Assembly (NCBI GenBank): GCA_964487555.1
Contig: CAZART010000180.1
Location: 1 to 8,104, forward strand
Reading direction: 5' to 3'
DNA length: 8,104 nucleotides
Source of the DNA: CAZART01 sp964487555
GTDB lineage: Bacteria > Bacteroidota > Rhodothermia > Rhodothermales > VXPQ01
Shown: positions 1 to 5,521 of the stretch, in pieces
Numbering within the stretch: position 1 is the stretch's first letter
How the letters are laid out: every line of letters begins with the position of its first letter
Program-made: the position numbers and the translations under genes
The notes under the pieces: model-generated
Databases searched by the model: none
Told to the model about the DNA's origin: nothing
What the model saw: only the letters and a program-made list of their open reading frames with translations

Positions 1-120
1 TCCGAGCATCGTGTAGATCGTCAGTTTCACGCGGCTCGTCTTCGGCAGCTCGAATGGGATGGTGGTTTCCGGATTGAACGGATTGGGATAATTCTGATGG
101 AGGCGAACGTGCTTCGGCTG
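1..120 (-). other. Region coding the start of a T9SS type A C-terminal sorting domain
   Basis: Minus-strand codons from 120 downward read QPKHVRLHQ, then NYPNPFNP (codons 93-70), then ETTIPFELP and a strand ending KLTIYTMLG at the window edge. This is the recognisable front half of the conserved C-terminal domain that directs proteins through the type IX secretion system in Bacteroidota and related phyla. The remaining strands, normally ending in a G-x-Y-xY-R-like pattern, lie outside the window. Confidence 0.88.
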
Positions 121-3100
121 TTCGTCGGGATCCTTTGTCGACGTCGACGCACCCGTGCTAAACACGATCGATTCCGACCAGTCGCCCCAGCCACCGGCGT
201 TCTCCGCGCGCACGCGCCACGAATAGGTCGCATGCGGATCAAGCTGCAGCGTAACCTCCGTCGTGGCCGCACTCGTCGTGTCCACGACGACGTCCGACGT
301 GCCGTCCGCATTCTCCCGTGACACTTGCACCTGGTAATTGGTGGCATCCTCAACCGGCTGCCACGCCAGTGTAGCTTCCGACGACGCCAGCTCTCCGTTG
401 CCCGCCGGCCACTCGACCCGTGGAGCGGGGGGCGGAGGACAGGCCGTCGTAAACGTGCGGGCGGCCGACCATGGGCTCGATTCGGTGTCCGCTTCGGCAC
501 GGACGCGCCAGAAGAACGCCTGTTCGTTCGCCAGCACGACCAACACTTCCGTTTTGCTTTTGCGGCTTTCCAGGACGACATTTCGGAAGTCCTCCGTTAT
601 CGAAACCTGTACCCGGTAGTTCGATGCCCCGCTCACGTCCGACCACTGAAGTAAGACGGGAGACGGTACGTCCGTGGCTTCGTCGGTAGGCCATGTCGGC
701 GCGGGCGGGTGAAGCGTTCCGTCGGATGCCGTCGTAAAGCTGCGCGTGCCGGACCAGGAGGAGCTCTCTTTCGCGTTCGCGCTGCGGACGCGCCAGTAAT
801 ACGTAGTCCCGAAACCGAGATCGGCGACGGTGTACGAGGTCGCACTCAGACCGCTCTTCTCGTCGATCAGGGTGGAAAAATTCGATGCTGCGGAGATCTG
901 CACGCGGTAGGTCTCGGCACCGGTGGCGGCGTTCCACGACAGCGTCGGGGTCGGTGAGACGTCCGTGGCGCCGTTGGCGGGAGAGGCGAGGGTGGGCGCA
1001 GCCGGGGGCTGCGCGGAGGGAGCGGCTTCGGTGGTGAAGCTGCGCACTTCGGTCCACGCGGAGTTTCCCCCCGAGTTGATGGAGCGTACATGCCAGTAGT
1101 AGGTCGTGCCGTACTCGAGGTCGTCGACCTCGTAGGAGAGGGTGGTCAAGCCGCCCAGGTTGACGACGAATGCGGAGAAGTCGGCTGCGGTAGAGACCTG
1201 CACCCGATAATTCGTGGCGCCGGAGCCGGCATACCACGACAGCGTCGGGGATGTCGAGACCTGCGACGCGCCGGCAGCGGGCGAGGCCGGTGTGGGCGCA
1301 CCCGGCGGCTGGGTCTGCGCGGTTTCGGTGTTGAAGCTGCGCGTGTCGGACCAGGAAGACGTACCCTCGGAGTTCGCGGCAAGAACGCGCCAGTAGTACG
1401 TCGTACCGAGTTCCAGGCCCGGCGACGCGTAGGACGTAGAGCTCAGGCCTTCCTGATCGGCAACGAGCGCCGAAAAGTTCGAGTTCGTCGCCATCTGTAC
1501 GCGATAGCTCGCGGCACCGGACGCGGCGTTCCATGAGAGCGTCGGGGTTTTGGAGATGCCGGAGGCGCCGTCATTCGGTGCGATGAGCTCCGGTGCGGAC
1601 GGCGGATCCTGCGGAAGATTCTCCGTCGTGAAGCTCCGTACGGGCGACCACGCCGAGGCCCCGTCGTCGTTGTTCGCGCGTACGCGCCAGTAGTACGTCG
1701 TGGCGTTGCCGAGCGATTCGGCGGTGAAGGACGTCGTCGTCAAGCCGCCTTGATTGACGACGAGAGCCGAGAAGTCGACCGACGTGGAAAGCTGAACGCG
1801 GTATGTGGTTGCACCGGAGGAGGCATACCACGACAGCGTCGGGTGCGTCGAGACCTGCGACGCGCCGGCGGCGGGCAAGCCAAGCGTGGGCGCGGCCGGC
1901 GGCTTCAGCGTGGCGGATTTGGTGGTGAAGCTGCGGGCACCGGACCACTCGGAGCTGCCGTCCGTGTTGACGGCGCGGACGCGCCAGTGATAGTCGGTGC
2001 TGTACTCCAGCTCCGCGGCGTCGTAGGAGGTAGTGGTTACGCCGTCCTGGTTGGCGACCAGTGTGGAGAAGCTATCGTCCGTAGCGATCTGCACACGATA
2101 GGTCTCTGCGCCGGAGGCCGCATCCCAGGATAACGTCGGGCTCGTCGACACGCCGGAGGCGCCGTCGGCGGGCGAGGCGAGCGAGGGCGCAGCAGGCGGT
2201 TCGGTCGGCGCATCTTCCGTGGTGAAGCTGCGGGCGGGGGACGAGGGGGAGTTGCCGTCGGCGTTGGCCGCGCGTACGCGCCAGTAGTAGACGGTGGCGT
2301 ACTCGAGCCCGTCGAGGTCATAGGAGGTGGCGGTAAGGCCGTCCTGGTCGGTGAGGAGCGTTGCAAAGTCACTGGCCGTCGACACCTGCACGTGATAGGT
2401 CTCGGCGCCGGAGGCGGCATTCCAAGACAGGGTGGGGGTCGTGGAGACATCGGAGGCGGNNNNNNNNNNNNNNNNNNNNNNNNNNNNNNNNNNNNNNNNN
2501 NNNNNNNNNNNNNNNNNNNNNNNNNNNNNNNNNNNNNNNNNNNNNNNNNNNNNNNNNNNCGGCTCGGTCGGAGCGTCCTCGGTGGTGAAGCTGCGGGTGC
2601 CGGACCAGGCGGAGGCGCCGTCGCCGTTGACGGCGCGGACGCGCCAGTAGTAAGCGGTGCCGTACTCGAGGTCGGCGGGGTCGTACGAAGTAGCGGTCAG
2701 GCCGTCCTGGTTAGCGACGAAGGCCGAGAAGTCACCGGCCGTCGACACCTGCACGCGGTACGTCTCGGCACCCGAAGCGGCGTTCCACGAAAGCGTGGGG
2801 CTCGTCGACACGGCGGAGGCGCCGTCGGCCGGTGAGCCCAGCGTGGGACTGGCCGGCGCAAGCTCGCCCACAAGCGAGCTTAGCGCGTAGATCGCATCGC
2901 CGGCGTAGAGTCCGTCCGTGGTGTAATACGGCTGGCTCCCGTCATAGGAGTGCGTAAGGCTGCCGGCATCGGTTGAATATTCTAAGCTATTCGACGAATT
3001 CCAGACTCGATACGCAATGGCATCACCGTCCGCGAATCCGTCCTTCGCATCGGTCTGGCCATCATCGCCCCAGGCCGTGACGGAGAGATTATCTCCCGTC

Positions 3101-3324
3101 CACACGGCGGCACCCGCACAGATTCCCTCCGGCGTAAAGACGGCAATCTCGCTGTTCGCCGGCAACGCTCCACCGTTCGCCCACGGATCGATGTCGGCAG
3201 ACACGATGATGACGGCGCTATTTCCTGTGTTTTCGCTACACTCCGTGTAGAAGGATTGAGCAAACGACGGCTGGACGACCGCGGCAAGAAGGACGGCAAG
3301 CGGAAGGAGAGCTGATCGAAGCAT
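1..3324 (-). CDS. Secreted multi-domain FN3 protein with T9SS type A sorting domain (3' end outside window)
   Basis: Large exported protein, probably adhesive or structural at the cell surface; no catalytic domain is visible. The frame is open from the ATG at 3324-3322 to the window edge (1108 codons as drawn, including 100 N). Residues 1-22 form a signal peptide: M-L-R-S, a hydrophobic core LLPLAVLLAAVV, and a likely cleavage after SFA before Q23. Residues 23 to about 152 form a beta-rich module with EIAVFTPEGICAGAAVW (59-75) and WGDD plus DGFADGD (85-101), a style common in secreted FCB proteins. Nine FN3 domains follow, each with a conserved SWxAASGAxxYRVQ strand, a YYWRVRA strand and a SFTT end; their W codons begin at 2646, 2283, 1986, 1689, 1392, 1095, 795, 510 and 219. 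The end shows NYPNPFNP and then V-K-L-T-I-Y-T-M-L-G, the beginning of a T9SS/Por-type C-terminal domain, so roughly 40-50 residues are missing. No clear Shine-Dalgarno precedes the start. The frame agrees on both sides of the N gap. Family call is firm; the ligand is unknown. Confidence 0.93.
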   Translation of the reverse strand, partial: MLRSALLPLAVLLAAVVQPSFAQSFYTECSENTGNSAVIIVSADIDPWANGGALPANSEIAVFTPEGICAGAAVWTGDNLSVTAWGDDGQTDAKDGFADGDAIAYRVWNSSNSLEYSTDAGSLTHSYDGSQPYYTTDGLYAGDAIYALSSLVGELAPASPTLGSPADGASAVSTSPTLSWNAASGAETYRVQVSTAGDFSAFVANQDGLTATSYDPADLEYGTAYYWRVRAVNGDGASAWSGTRSFTTEDAPTEPXXXXXXXXXXXXXXXXXXXXXXXXXXXXXXXXXXASDVSTTPTLSWNAASGAETYHVQVSTASDFATLLTDQDGLTATSYDLDGLEYATVYYWRVRAANADGNSPSSPARSFTTEDAPTEPPAAPSLASPADGASGVSTSPTLSWDAASGAETYRVQIATDDSFSTLVANQDGVTTTSYDAAELEYSTDYHWRVRAVNTDGSSEWSGARSFTTKSATLKPPAAPTLGLPAAGASQVSTHPTLSWYASSGATTYRVQLSTSVDFSALVVNQGGLTTTSFTAESLGNATTYYWRVRANNDDGASAWSPVRSFTTENLPQDPPSAPELIAPNDGASGISKTPTLSWNAASGAASYRVQMATNSNFSALVADQEGLSSTSYASPGLELGTTYYWRVLAANSEGTSSWSDTRSFNTETAQTQPPGAPTPASPAAGASQVSTSPTLSWYAGSGATNYRVQVSTAADFSAFVVNLGGLTTLSYEVDDLEYGTTYYWHVRSINSGGNSAWTEVRSFTTEAAPSAQPPAAPTLASPANGATDVSPTPTLSWNAATGAETYRVQISAASNFSTLIDEKSGLSATSYTVADLGFGTTYYWRVRSANAKESSSWSGTRSFTTASDGTLHPPAPTWPTDEATDVPSPVLLQWSDVSGASNYRVQVSITEDFRNVVLESRKSKTEVLVVLANEQAFFWRVRAEADTESSPWSAARTFTTACPPPPAPRVEWPAGNGELASSEATLAWQPVEDATNYQVQVSRENADGTSDVVVDTTSAATTEVTLQLDPHATYSWRVRAENAGGWGDWSESIVFSTGASTSTKDPDEQPKHVRLHQNYPNPFNPETTIPFELPKTSRVKLTIYTMLG
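145..2856 (-). repeat. Tandem FN3-coding repeat array, 297-nt period
   Basis: Nine in-frame units encode FN3 domains. Measured between the conserved Trp codons of the WRV motif, the steps are 363 (across the N gap), 297, 297, 297, 297, 300, 285 and 291 nt. The units nearest the N terminus (high coordinates) are the most alike, sharing strings such as VSTSPTLSW, SGAETYRVQ and RSFTTEDAPTEP; the last two (about 145-709) are clearly diverged in length and sequence. The constant 99-codon period and shared linkers point to expansion by unequal recombination or slippage rather than independent recruitment. Unit edges are approximate because they are set by the Pro/Ala-rich linkers. Confidence 0.9.
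2460..2559. other. Assembly gap of 100 N inside the FN3 repeat array
   Basis: Exactly 100 N, the usual placeholder for a scaffold gap of unknown size. It falls in the linker between the first and second visible FN3 units, where near-identical 297-nt repeats would defeat short-read assembly. The minus-strand reading frame is the same on both sides when 100 nt are assumed, but 34 nt would also keep the frame and would match the spacing of the other units. Confidence 0.95.
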
Positions 3325-3463
3325 GTCTGGACCGACCGAAGAGTGTGATGAACTGCGGTGCGTCGGTCTTGGTCAAATCGCATGCCACCAAGTATTGCAT
3401 CACGCTAATACGCATATCGTCCACATCGAGCAACATCAAACGCGCTTTCCGCATCGCCGCGTT

Positions 3464-3502
3464 ACATTTTTTCCCGGTTCGCAGAGAATTGCGGAAAAAT
3501 GT
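3464..3502. promoter_or_regulatory. Long-looped inverted repeat upstream of the FN3 gene
   Basis: ACATTTTTTCC (3464-3474) can pair with GGAAAAATGT (3493-3502), a 10-bp stem with one bulged T and an 18-nt loop. It lies about 140 nt upstream of the minus-strand FN3 start. It might be an operator, a 5' UTR hairpin or an AT-rich promoter-proximal element; there is no T-run after the stem in either direction, so a terminator is unlikely. The rest of 3325-3560 shows no gene or confident promoter. Confidence 0.3.
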
Positions 3503-3562
3503 TCCGAGCTTCACAGGGGGGTCCAAATGCGCCTATCACCTATAAGGCGTACGTAGGAGATG

Positions 3563-3581
3563 AAGAGGGGCGCGGCCCCGC
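3563..3581 (-). terminator. GC-rich hairpin, probable terminator of the minus-strand small gene
   Basis: On the minus strand the sequence reads GCGGGGCCGCGCCCCTCTT: a GGGGC/GCCCC stem (3575-3579 with 3567-3571) and a 3-nt loop, followed by a short pyrimidine tail. It differs at only two positions from the hairpin at 7352-7370 downstream of holA. An adjoining second stem, CCGCCG with CGGCGG (3578-3583 and 3593-3598), overlaps and would compete. It lies about 45 nt past the stop of the minus-strand ORF at 3625-3834. The T tract is weak, so termination is plausible rather than certain. Confidence 0.45.
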
Positions 3582-3624
3582 CGCTAGAAGCTCGGCGGCC
3601 GTATGAACGCTTATAGCATCAACG

Positions 3625-3834
3625 CTATTGCTCTTTCTCGGCTACATAGGATGCGGCACCGGAACGGCTGCCACCATGGCGTTGCGTCAAAAGCGTATCG
3701 GCCACAACGCAGATCTCACTATACTGACCCCGGTCGTTTCCCCCGCTGATCGGCTTGCCGTCGGCAGATGAATCCCCGAATTCTGTGAGCATGCGCAGGT
3801 TCACGGAGCGGCCAAACGGTATCGTCGTGAACAT
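3625..3834 (-). CDS. Possible small hypothetical protein (69 aa)
   Basis: An ATG-started frame of 69 codons ending in TAG, with an in-frame stop just upstream (3855-3853), so the start is fixed if the gene is real. The product begins MFTTIPFGRSVNLRM, contains GGNDRGQYSEICVV in the middle and ends in VAEKEQ. It has no signal peptide or membrane segment, and I recognise no family. In favour: about 65 percent G/C at third codon positions, no competing plus-strand frame over most of it, and a terminator-like hairpin shortly after the stop. Against: short length, no clear ribosome binding site, and mixed codon use. It would be divergent from the helical gene starting at 3867, with only 32 nt between start codons. 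Confidence 0.35.
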   Translation of the reverse strand: MFTTIPFGRSVNLRMLTEFGDSSADGKPISGGNDRGQYSEICVVADTLLTQRHGGSRSGAASYVAEKEQ

Positions 3835-3840
3835 CGAATT

Positions 3841-3852
3841 GGCAGTCCTGCC
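3841..3852. promoter_or_regulatory. Palindrome between divergent small ORFs
   Basis: GGCAGTCCTGCC is an inverted repeat (GGCAG/CTGCC around TC) centred in the 32-nt space between the minus-strand start at 3834 and the plus-strand start at 3867. The position would suit a shared operator, but a 5-bp half-site is short and chance is possible. Confidence 0.22.
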
Positions 3853-3866
3853 CTAAAGAACGTCGT

Positions 3867-4133
3867 ATGGCTCCGTACGGGCGATCCTCGATCGTGAACT
3901 GCCTCAAGCAGATCATTGATATCGCAATCCAGCTGCAAAGCGATCCCCGGCACGCCGACCGCGGATCAGAGCTGGAGCGGGCGGCCATCGAGGCGCTCGA
4001 TGCCATCATCTTCGAGCTTAGCGATCGAGAAAGACAGATCTTCGAGCTGCGAGAATCGTTGCGGAAGGAGCGTAGCCGACGACCGGCGCGTGAGCCCCGT
4101 TGGTCTCGATTGGATGAATTGCAGGCGCCTTGA
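3867..4133 (+). CDS. Small helical hypothetical protein (88 aa)
   Basis: The product is not assignable to a family I recognise. Residues 9-24 (IVNCLKQIIDIAIQLQ) and 34-70 (SELERAAIEALDAIIFEL, then SDRERQIFELRESLRKERS) look like two amphipathic helices, the second charged and coiled-coil-like, followed by a basic Arg/Pro-rich tail. There is no signal peptide or membrane span. This suggests a cytosolic helical-hairpin protein that dimerises or binds a partner or nucleic acid; that role is inference. Third codon positions are mostly G/C, as in a real gene of this genome. No good ribosome binding site precedes the ATG; a GTG at 3894 (codon 10) is an alternative start that keeps both helices. It is flanked by non-coding DNA. 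Confidence 0.6.
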   Translation: MAPYGRSSIVNCLKQIIDIAIQLQSDPRHADRGSELERAAIEALDAIIFELSDRERQIFELRESLRKERSRRPAREPRWSRLDELQAP

Positions 4134-4310
4134 TTCCCTACTCACAAGTACACCTTCAACGGTACCGGAAAAAAAACAACGGCATGGTGTTGGTGATGAT
4201 GAGCCTGAAGTGGTGAACCTGTGCGCCATAAGATGACCCGGCGAACGTCAGAGGCGAATACATCTGGCGTCACAAATAGCAAGTAGGTTCATCTCCTTAC
4301 CTCCGTACAT
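4134..4310. other. Intergenic stretch without recognised gene
   Basis: Lies between the helical gene and the leader-like ORF. It contains an A-run (about 4169-4176) but no convincing ORF, tRNA-like fold or strong terminator. Confidence 0.5.
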
Positions 4311-4315
4311 AAGGA
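4294..4315. promoter_or_regulatory. Inverted repeat overlapping the ribosome binding site of the leader-like ORF
   Basis: TCCTTA (4294-4299) can pair with TAAGGA (4310-4315) across a 10-nt loop. The right arm contains part of the purine-rich ribosome binding site AAGGAAAGGA (4311-4320), so pairing could hide it. This is a possible translational control hairpin; with only 6 bp it could be chance. Confidence 0.3.
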
Positions 4316-4320
4316 AAGGA
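4311..4320 (+). promoter_or_regulatory. Strong ribosome binding site before 19-codon ORF
   Basis: AAGGAAAGGA lies directly before the ATG at 4323. Stronger Shine-Dalgarno matches are rare in this window, and this one points to a very short ORF rather than to the receiver-like gene at 4394, whose own upstream sequence is weak. Confidence 0.45.
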
Positions 4321-4322
4321 TT

Positions 4323-4382
4323 ATGATTACTTCCGCGTACTGGAGGAGAACATTCTCCACCTTGACTGAACAATTGGGCTAG
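4323..4382 (+). CDS. Candidate leader peptide (19 aa)
   Basis: ATG to TAG, reading MITSAYWRRTFSTLTEQLG, preceded by a strong purine-rich ribosome binding site and ending 11 nt before the ATG of the receiver-like gene. The spacing fits a leader peptide or upstream ORF with translational coupling to the next gene. The peptide has one Trp, two consecutive Arg and several Thr/Ser but no obvious run of one amino acid, so classic attenuation is not evident. It overlaps a palindrome, GGAGAACATTCTCC (4345-4358). The ORF is too short to be sure; it may be incidental. Confidence 0.35.
   Translation: MITSAYWRRTFSTLTEQLG
4345..4358. promoter_or_regulatory. 14-bp palindrome upstream of receiver-like gene
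   Basis: GGAGAACATTCTCC has perfect 6-bp arms (GGAGAA/TTCTCC) around CA and lies about 36 nt before the ATG at 4394. A dimeric repressor site or small RNA hairpin is possible. No known regulator is assigned. Confidence 0.3.
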
Positions 4383-4393
4383 GTCATCCTGTT

Positions 4394-4801
4394 ATGCTAT
4401 CGCAACGTCAGAACAAATCGAAAGGAAGTAGGCCGGCGGCGCTCATCATCGATCGCGACGCGGATGTTCATCGATTCATCCATATCATTCTCGGAAAGGA
4501 ATTCGATGTCCACCATGCATACTTTGAAAAGCTTGCCGTGTCCCTGCTGGAGCGGCAGCGTTTTAGTCTCGTCTTTGCATCGCTCGAGATGACTCAAAAT
4601 CCGAAGATTAAAGCGCTTCAGCAAAAGATCGACGGTATGTCGGGACAGACGCCCGTTATCGGCCTTGCACCGGACGGCGACCGCCGCCGCCGGAAGGGCG
4701 CAACGTCCATGTCGGACTGCATCGGCAAGCCGCTCGACGAGCGGTCCGTGCGAGCAACCATGGAAAATGCCTTGAGTTCACGTCTTGCCGACGTGGCCTA
4801 G
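4394..4801 (+). CDS. Degenerate response-regulator receiver (pseudo-REC) protein
   Basis: A 135-residue protein with the alternating beta/alpha layout of a CheY-like receiver: beta1 AALIIDRDADVH (15-26), beta3 FSLVFASLEM (57-66), beta4 TPVIGLAPDGD (86-96) and beta5 DCIGKPLDE (108-116). In canonical receivers an acidic pair follows beta1, the phosphoacceptor Asp ends beta3, a Thr/Ser ends beta4 and a Lys-Pro pair ends beta5. Here the acidic residues (D20, D22, D24) and K112-P113 are kept, but the phosphoacceptor position is S63 and the Thr/Ser switch is A92. Phosphorylation by a histidine kinase is therefore unlikely, and it probably acts as a stand-alone protein-binding module. There is no output domain and no kinase gene nearby. 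A short leader-like ORF ends 11 nt upstream. The start is the first ATG with the best fit; the ribosome binding site is weak. Fold call is good; partner unknown. Confidence 0.75.
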   Translation: MLSQRQNKSKGSRPAALIIDRDADVHRFIHIILGKEFDVHHAYFEKLAVSLLERQRFSLVFASLEMTQNPKIKALQQKIDGMSGQTPVIGLAPDGDRRRRKGATSMSDCIGKPLDERSVRATMENALSSRLADVA

Positions 4802-4812
4802 ACGCAGAGCTT

Positions 4813-4828
4813 CCGGCCGTTGCGCCGG
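4813..4828 (+). terminator. Hairpin shortly after the receiver-like gene
   Basis: CCGGC (4813-4817) pairs with GCCGG (4824-4828) around a 6-nt loop, 12 nt past the stop codon. There is no T-run after it, so it may be an mRNA-end hairpin or a weak or factor-dependent terminator. Confidence 0.25.
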
Positions 4829-4972
4829 CGGATTATAGCCGACGGGCATACTTCCGCGTAGCAAATGTGCTAAACGTCTATTCCTCTTGAAGTCCTAGTT
4901 CGCCTTCCGTCGTGAGATCGACACCGATATTTCGGTAGACGTTTTCACATTAACGGTTCGTGAGGCGAAGAC

Positions 4973-5200
4973 ATGGACACGTCATCCTCACTGGAACGCC
5001 AGCAAGCAGTTGACTACGTCAAGGCTCGCGTAGCGCGGCTCAGCGAAAGGAAAACCCATTTGGAAATGAACTATCAGGGACCTGAGGGTCACCTGTCGGC
5101 TCAAATGGAGCTCATCGATTACAAAATCGATCGACTGCTCGACCGGCTCACCAAAATAAAGAACTCCGACGCGAAGTCGGCCGGATTCATTCAGATGTAA
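4973..5200 (+). CDS. Small coiled-coil-like hypothetical protein (75 aa)
   Basis: A short cytosolic-looking protein with two predicted amphipathic helices: residues 5-34 (including AVDYVKARVARLSERKTHLE) and 40-63 (LSAQMELIDYKIDRLLDRLT), joined by NYQGPEG. This helical-hairpin pattern is common in small dimeric or scaffold-like proteins, but I recognise no family. TGAGG at 4961-4965 gives a ribosome binding site at normal spacing from the ATG, supporting this start. The stop codon TAA overlaps an ATG (5200-5202) of a 54-codon frame without coding character, and a different frame stays open from 5160 to 5444. No promoter was identified; ACCGATATTTCGGT (4923-4936) upstream is a short inverted repeat. 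Confidence 0.62.
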   Translation: MDTSSSLERQQAVDYVKARVARLSERKTHLEMNYQGPEGHLSAQMELIDYKIDRLLDRLTKIKNSDAKSAGFIQM

Positions 5201-5521
5201 TGTCGGCGTCGATCGCAATTCCGACCTCTTACCTGAATCAACGTCGGCTCTCCTCCCGGCTGCCTTTAACGAGACGGTTCTCCGGTTGCGCTCCGATCCG
5301 GATATCGAATCGCAGAATGCGGCGCCTTCAGCGCCTCTCGGCCGGACTTTCCACGCACTGAGGCGTTTCGTGGATCGTTCCCTGGATGATTGTGCTGCCG
5401 GCCGGCCGAAGCAAACCCTGCGACTTTGGACGGACCGCGCGTAACCGTTATCTTCGCGCATCGATAGATCAGTACGTTGCGGCGGTCACGTAGCCCGATC
5501 TGCAATTGCGTCCGTGTGAAT
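5201..5521 (+). other. Gene-poor stretch with an open frame lacking a start codon
   Basis: No gene with a normal start is supported here. One plus-strand frame is free of stops from 5160 to the TAA at 5442-5444 and reads with coding-like composition (for example LLPAAFNETVLRLRSDPDIE and FHALRRFVDRSLDD), but it contains no ATG, GTG or TTG start. It could be a decayed gene, a frameshifted extension of the 75-residue protein, or chance in GC-rich DNA. Confidence 0.35.

Noticed and set aside
350..1534. 394-codon minus-strand frame inside the FN3 repeats
   Set aside because: It is a different frame of the same strand as the FN3 gene, is extremely Arg-rich, and repeats with the 297-nt period. GC-rich repeats keep off-frames open; the FN3 frame explains the region fully.
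145..2856. Periodic repeats considered as a CRISPR array
   Set aside because: The 297-nt period is protein-coding, in frame and degenerate like FN3 domains; there are no short constant repeats with unique spacers.
3236..3526. 96-codon minus-strand frame overlapping the start of the FN3 gene
   Set aside because: It overlaps the signal-peptide region in another frame and has no clear ribosome binding site. Its middle part looks partly protein-like, but not enough to support a gene.
4328..4860. The 12-mer TACTTCCGCGTA occurs at 4328 and 4849
   Set aside because: One or two 12-mer matches are expected by chance in 8 kb, and the two copies sit at different distances from the next gene.
4988..5461. 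157-codon minus-strand frame opposite the 75-residue gene
   Set aside because: Composition is Arg/Ser-rich without a recognisable motif, and the plus-strand gene has a ribosome binding site and regular amphipathic helices.
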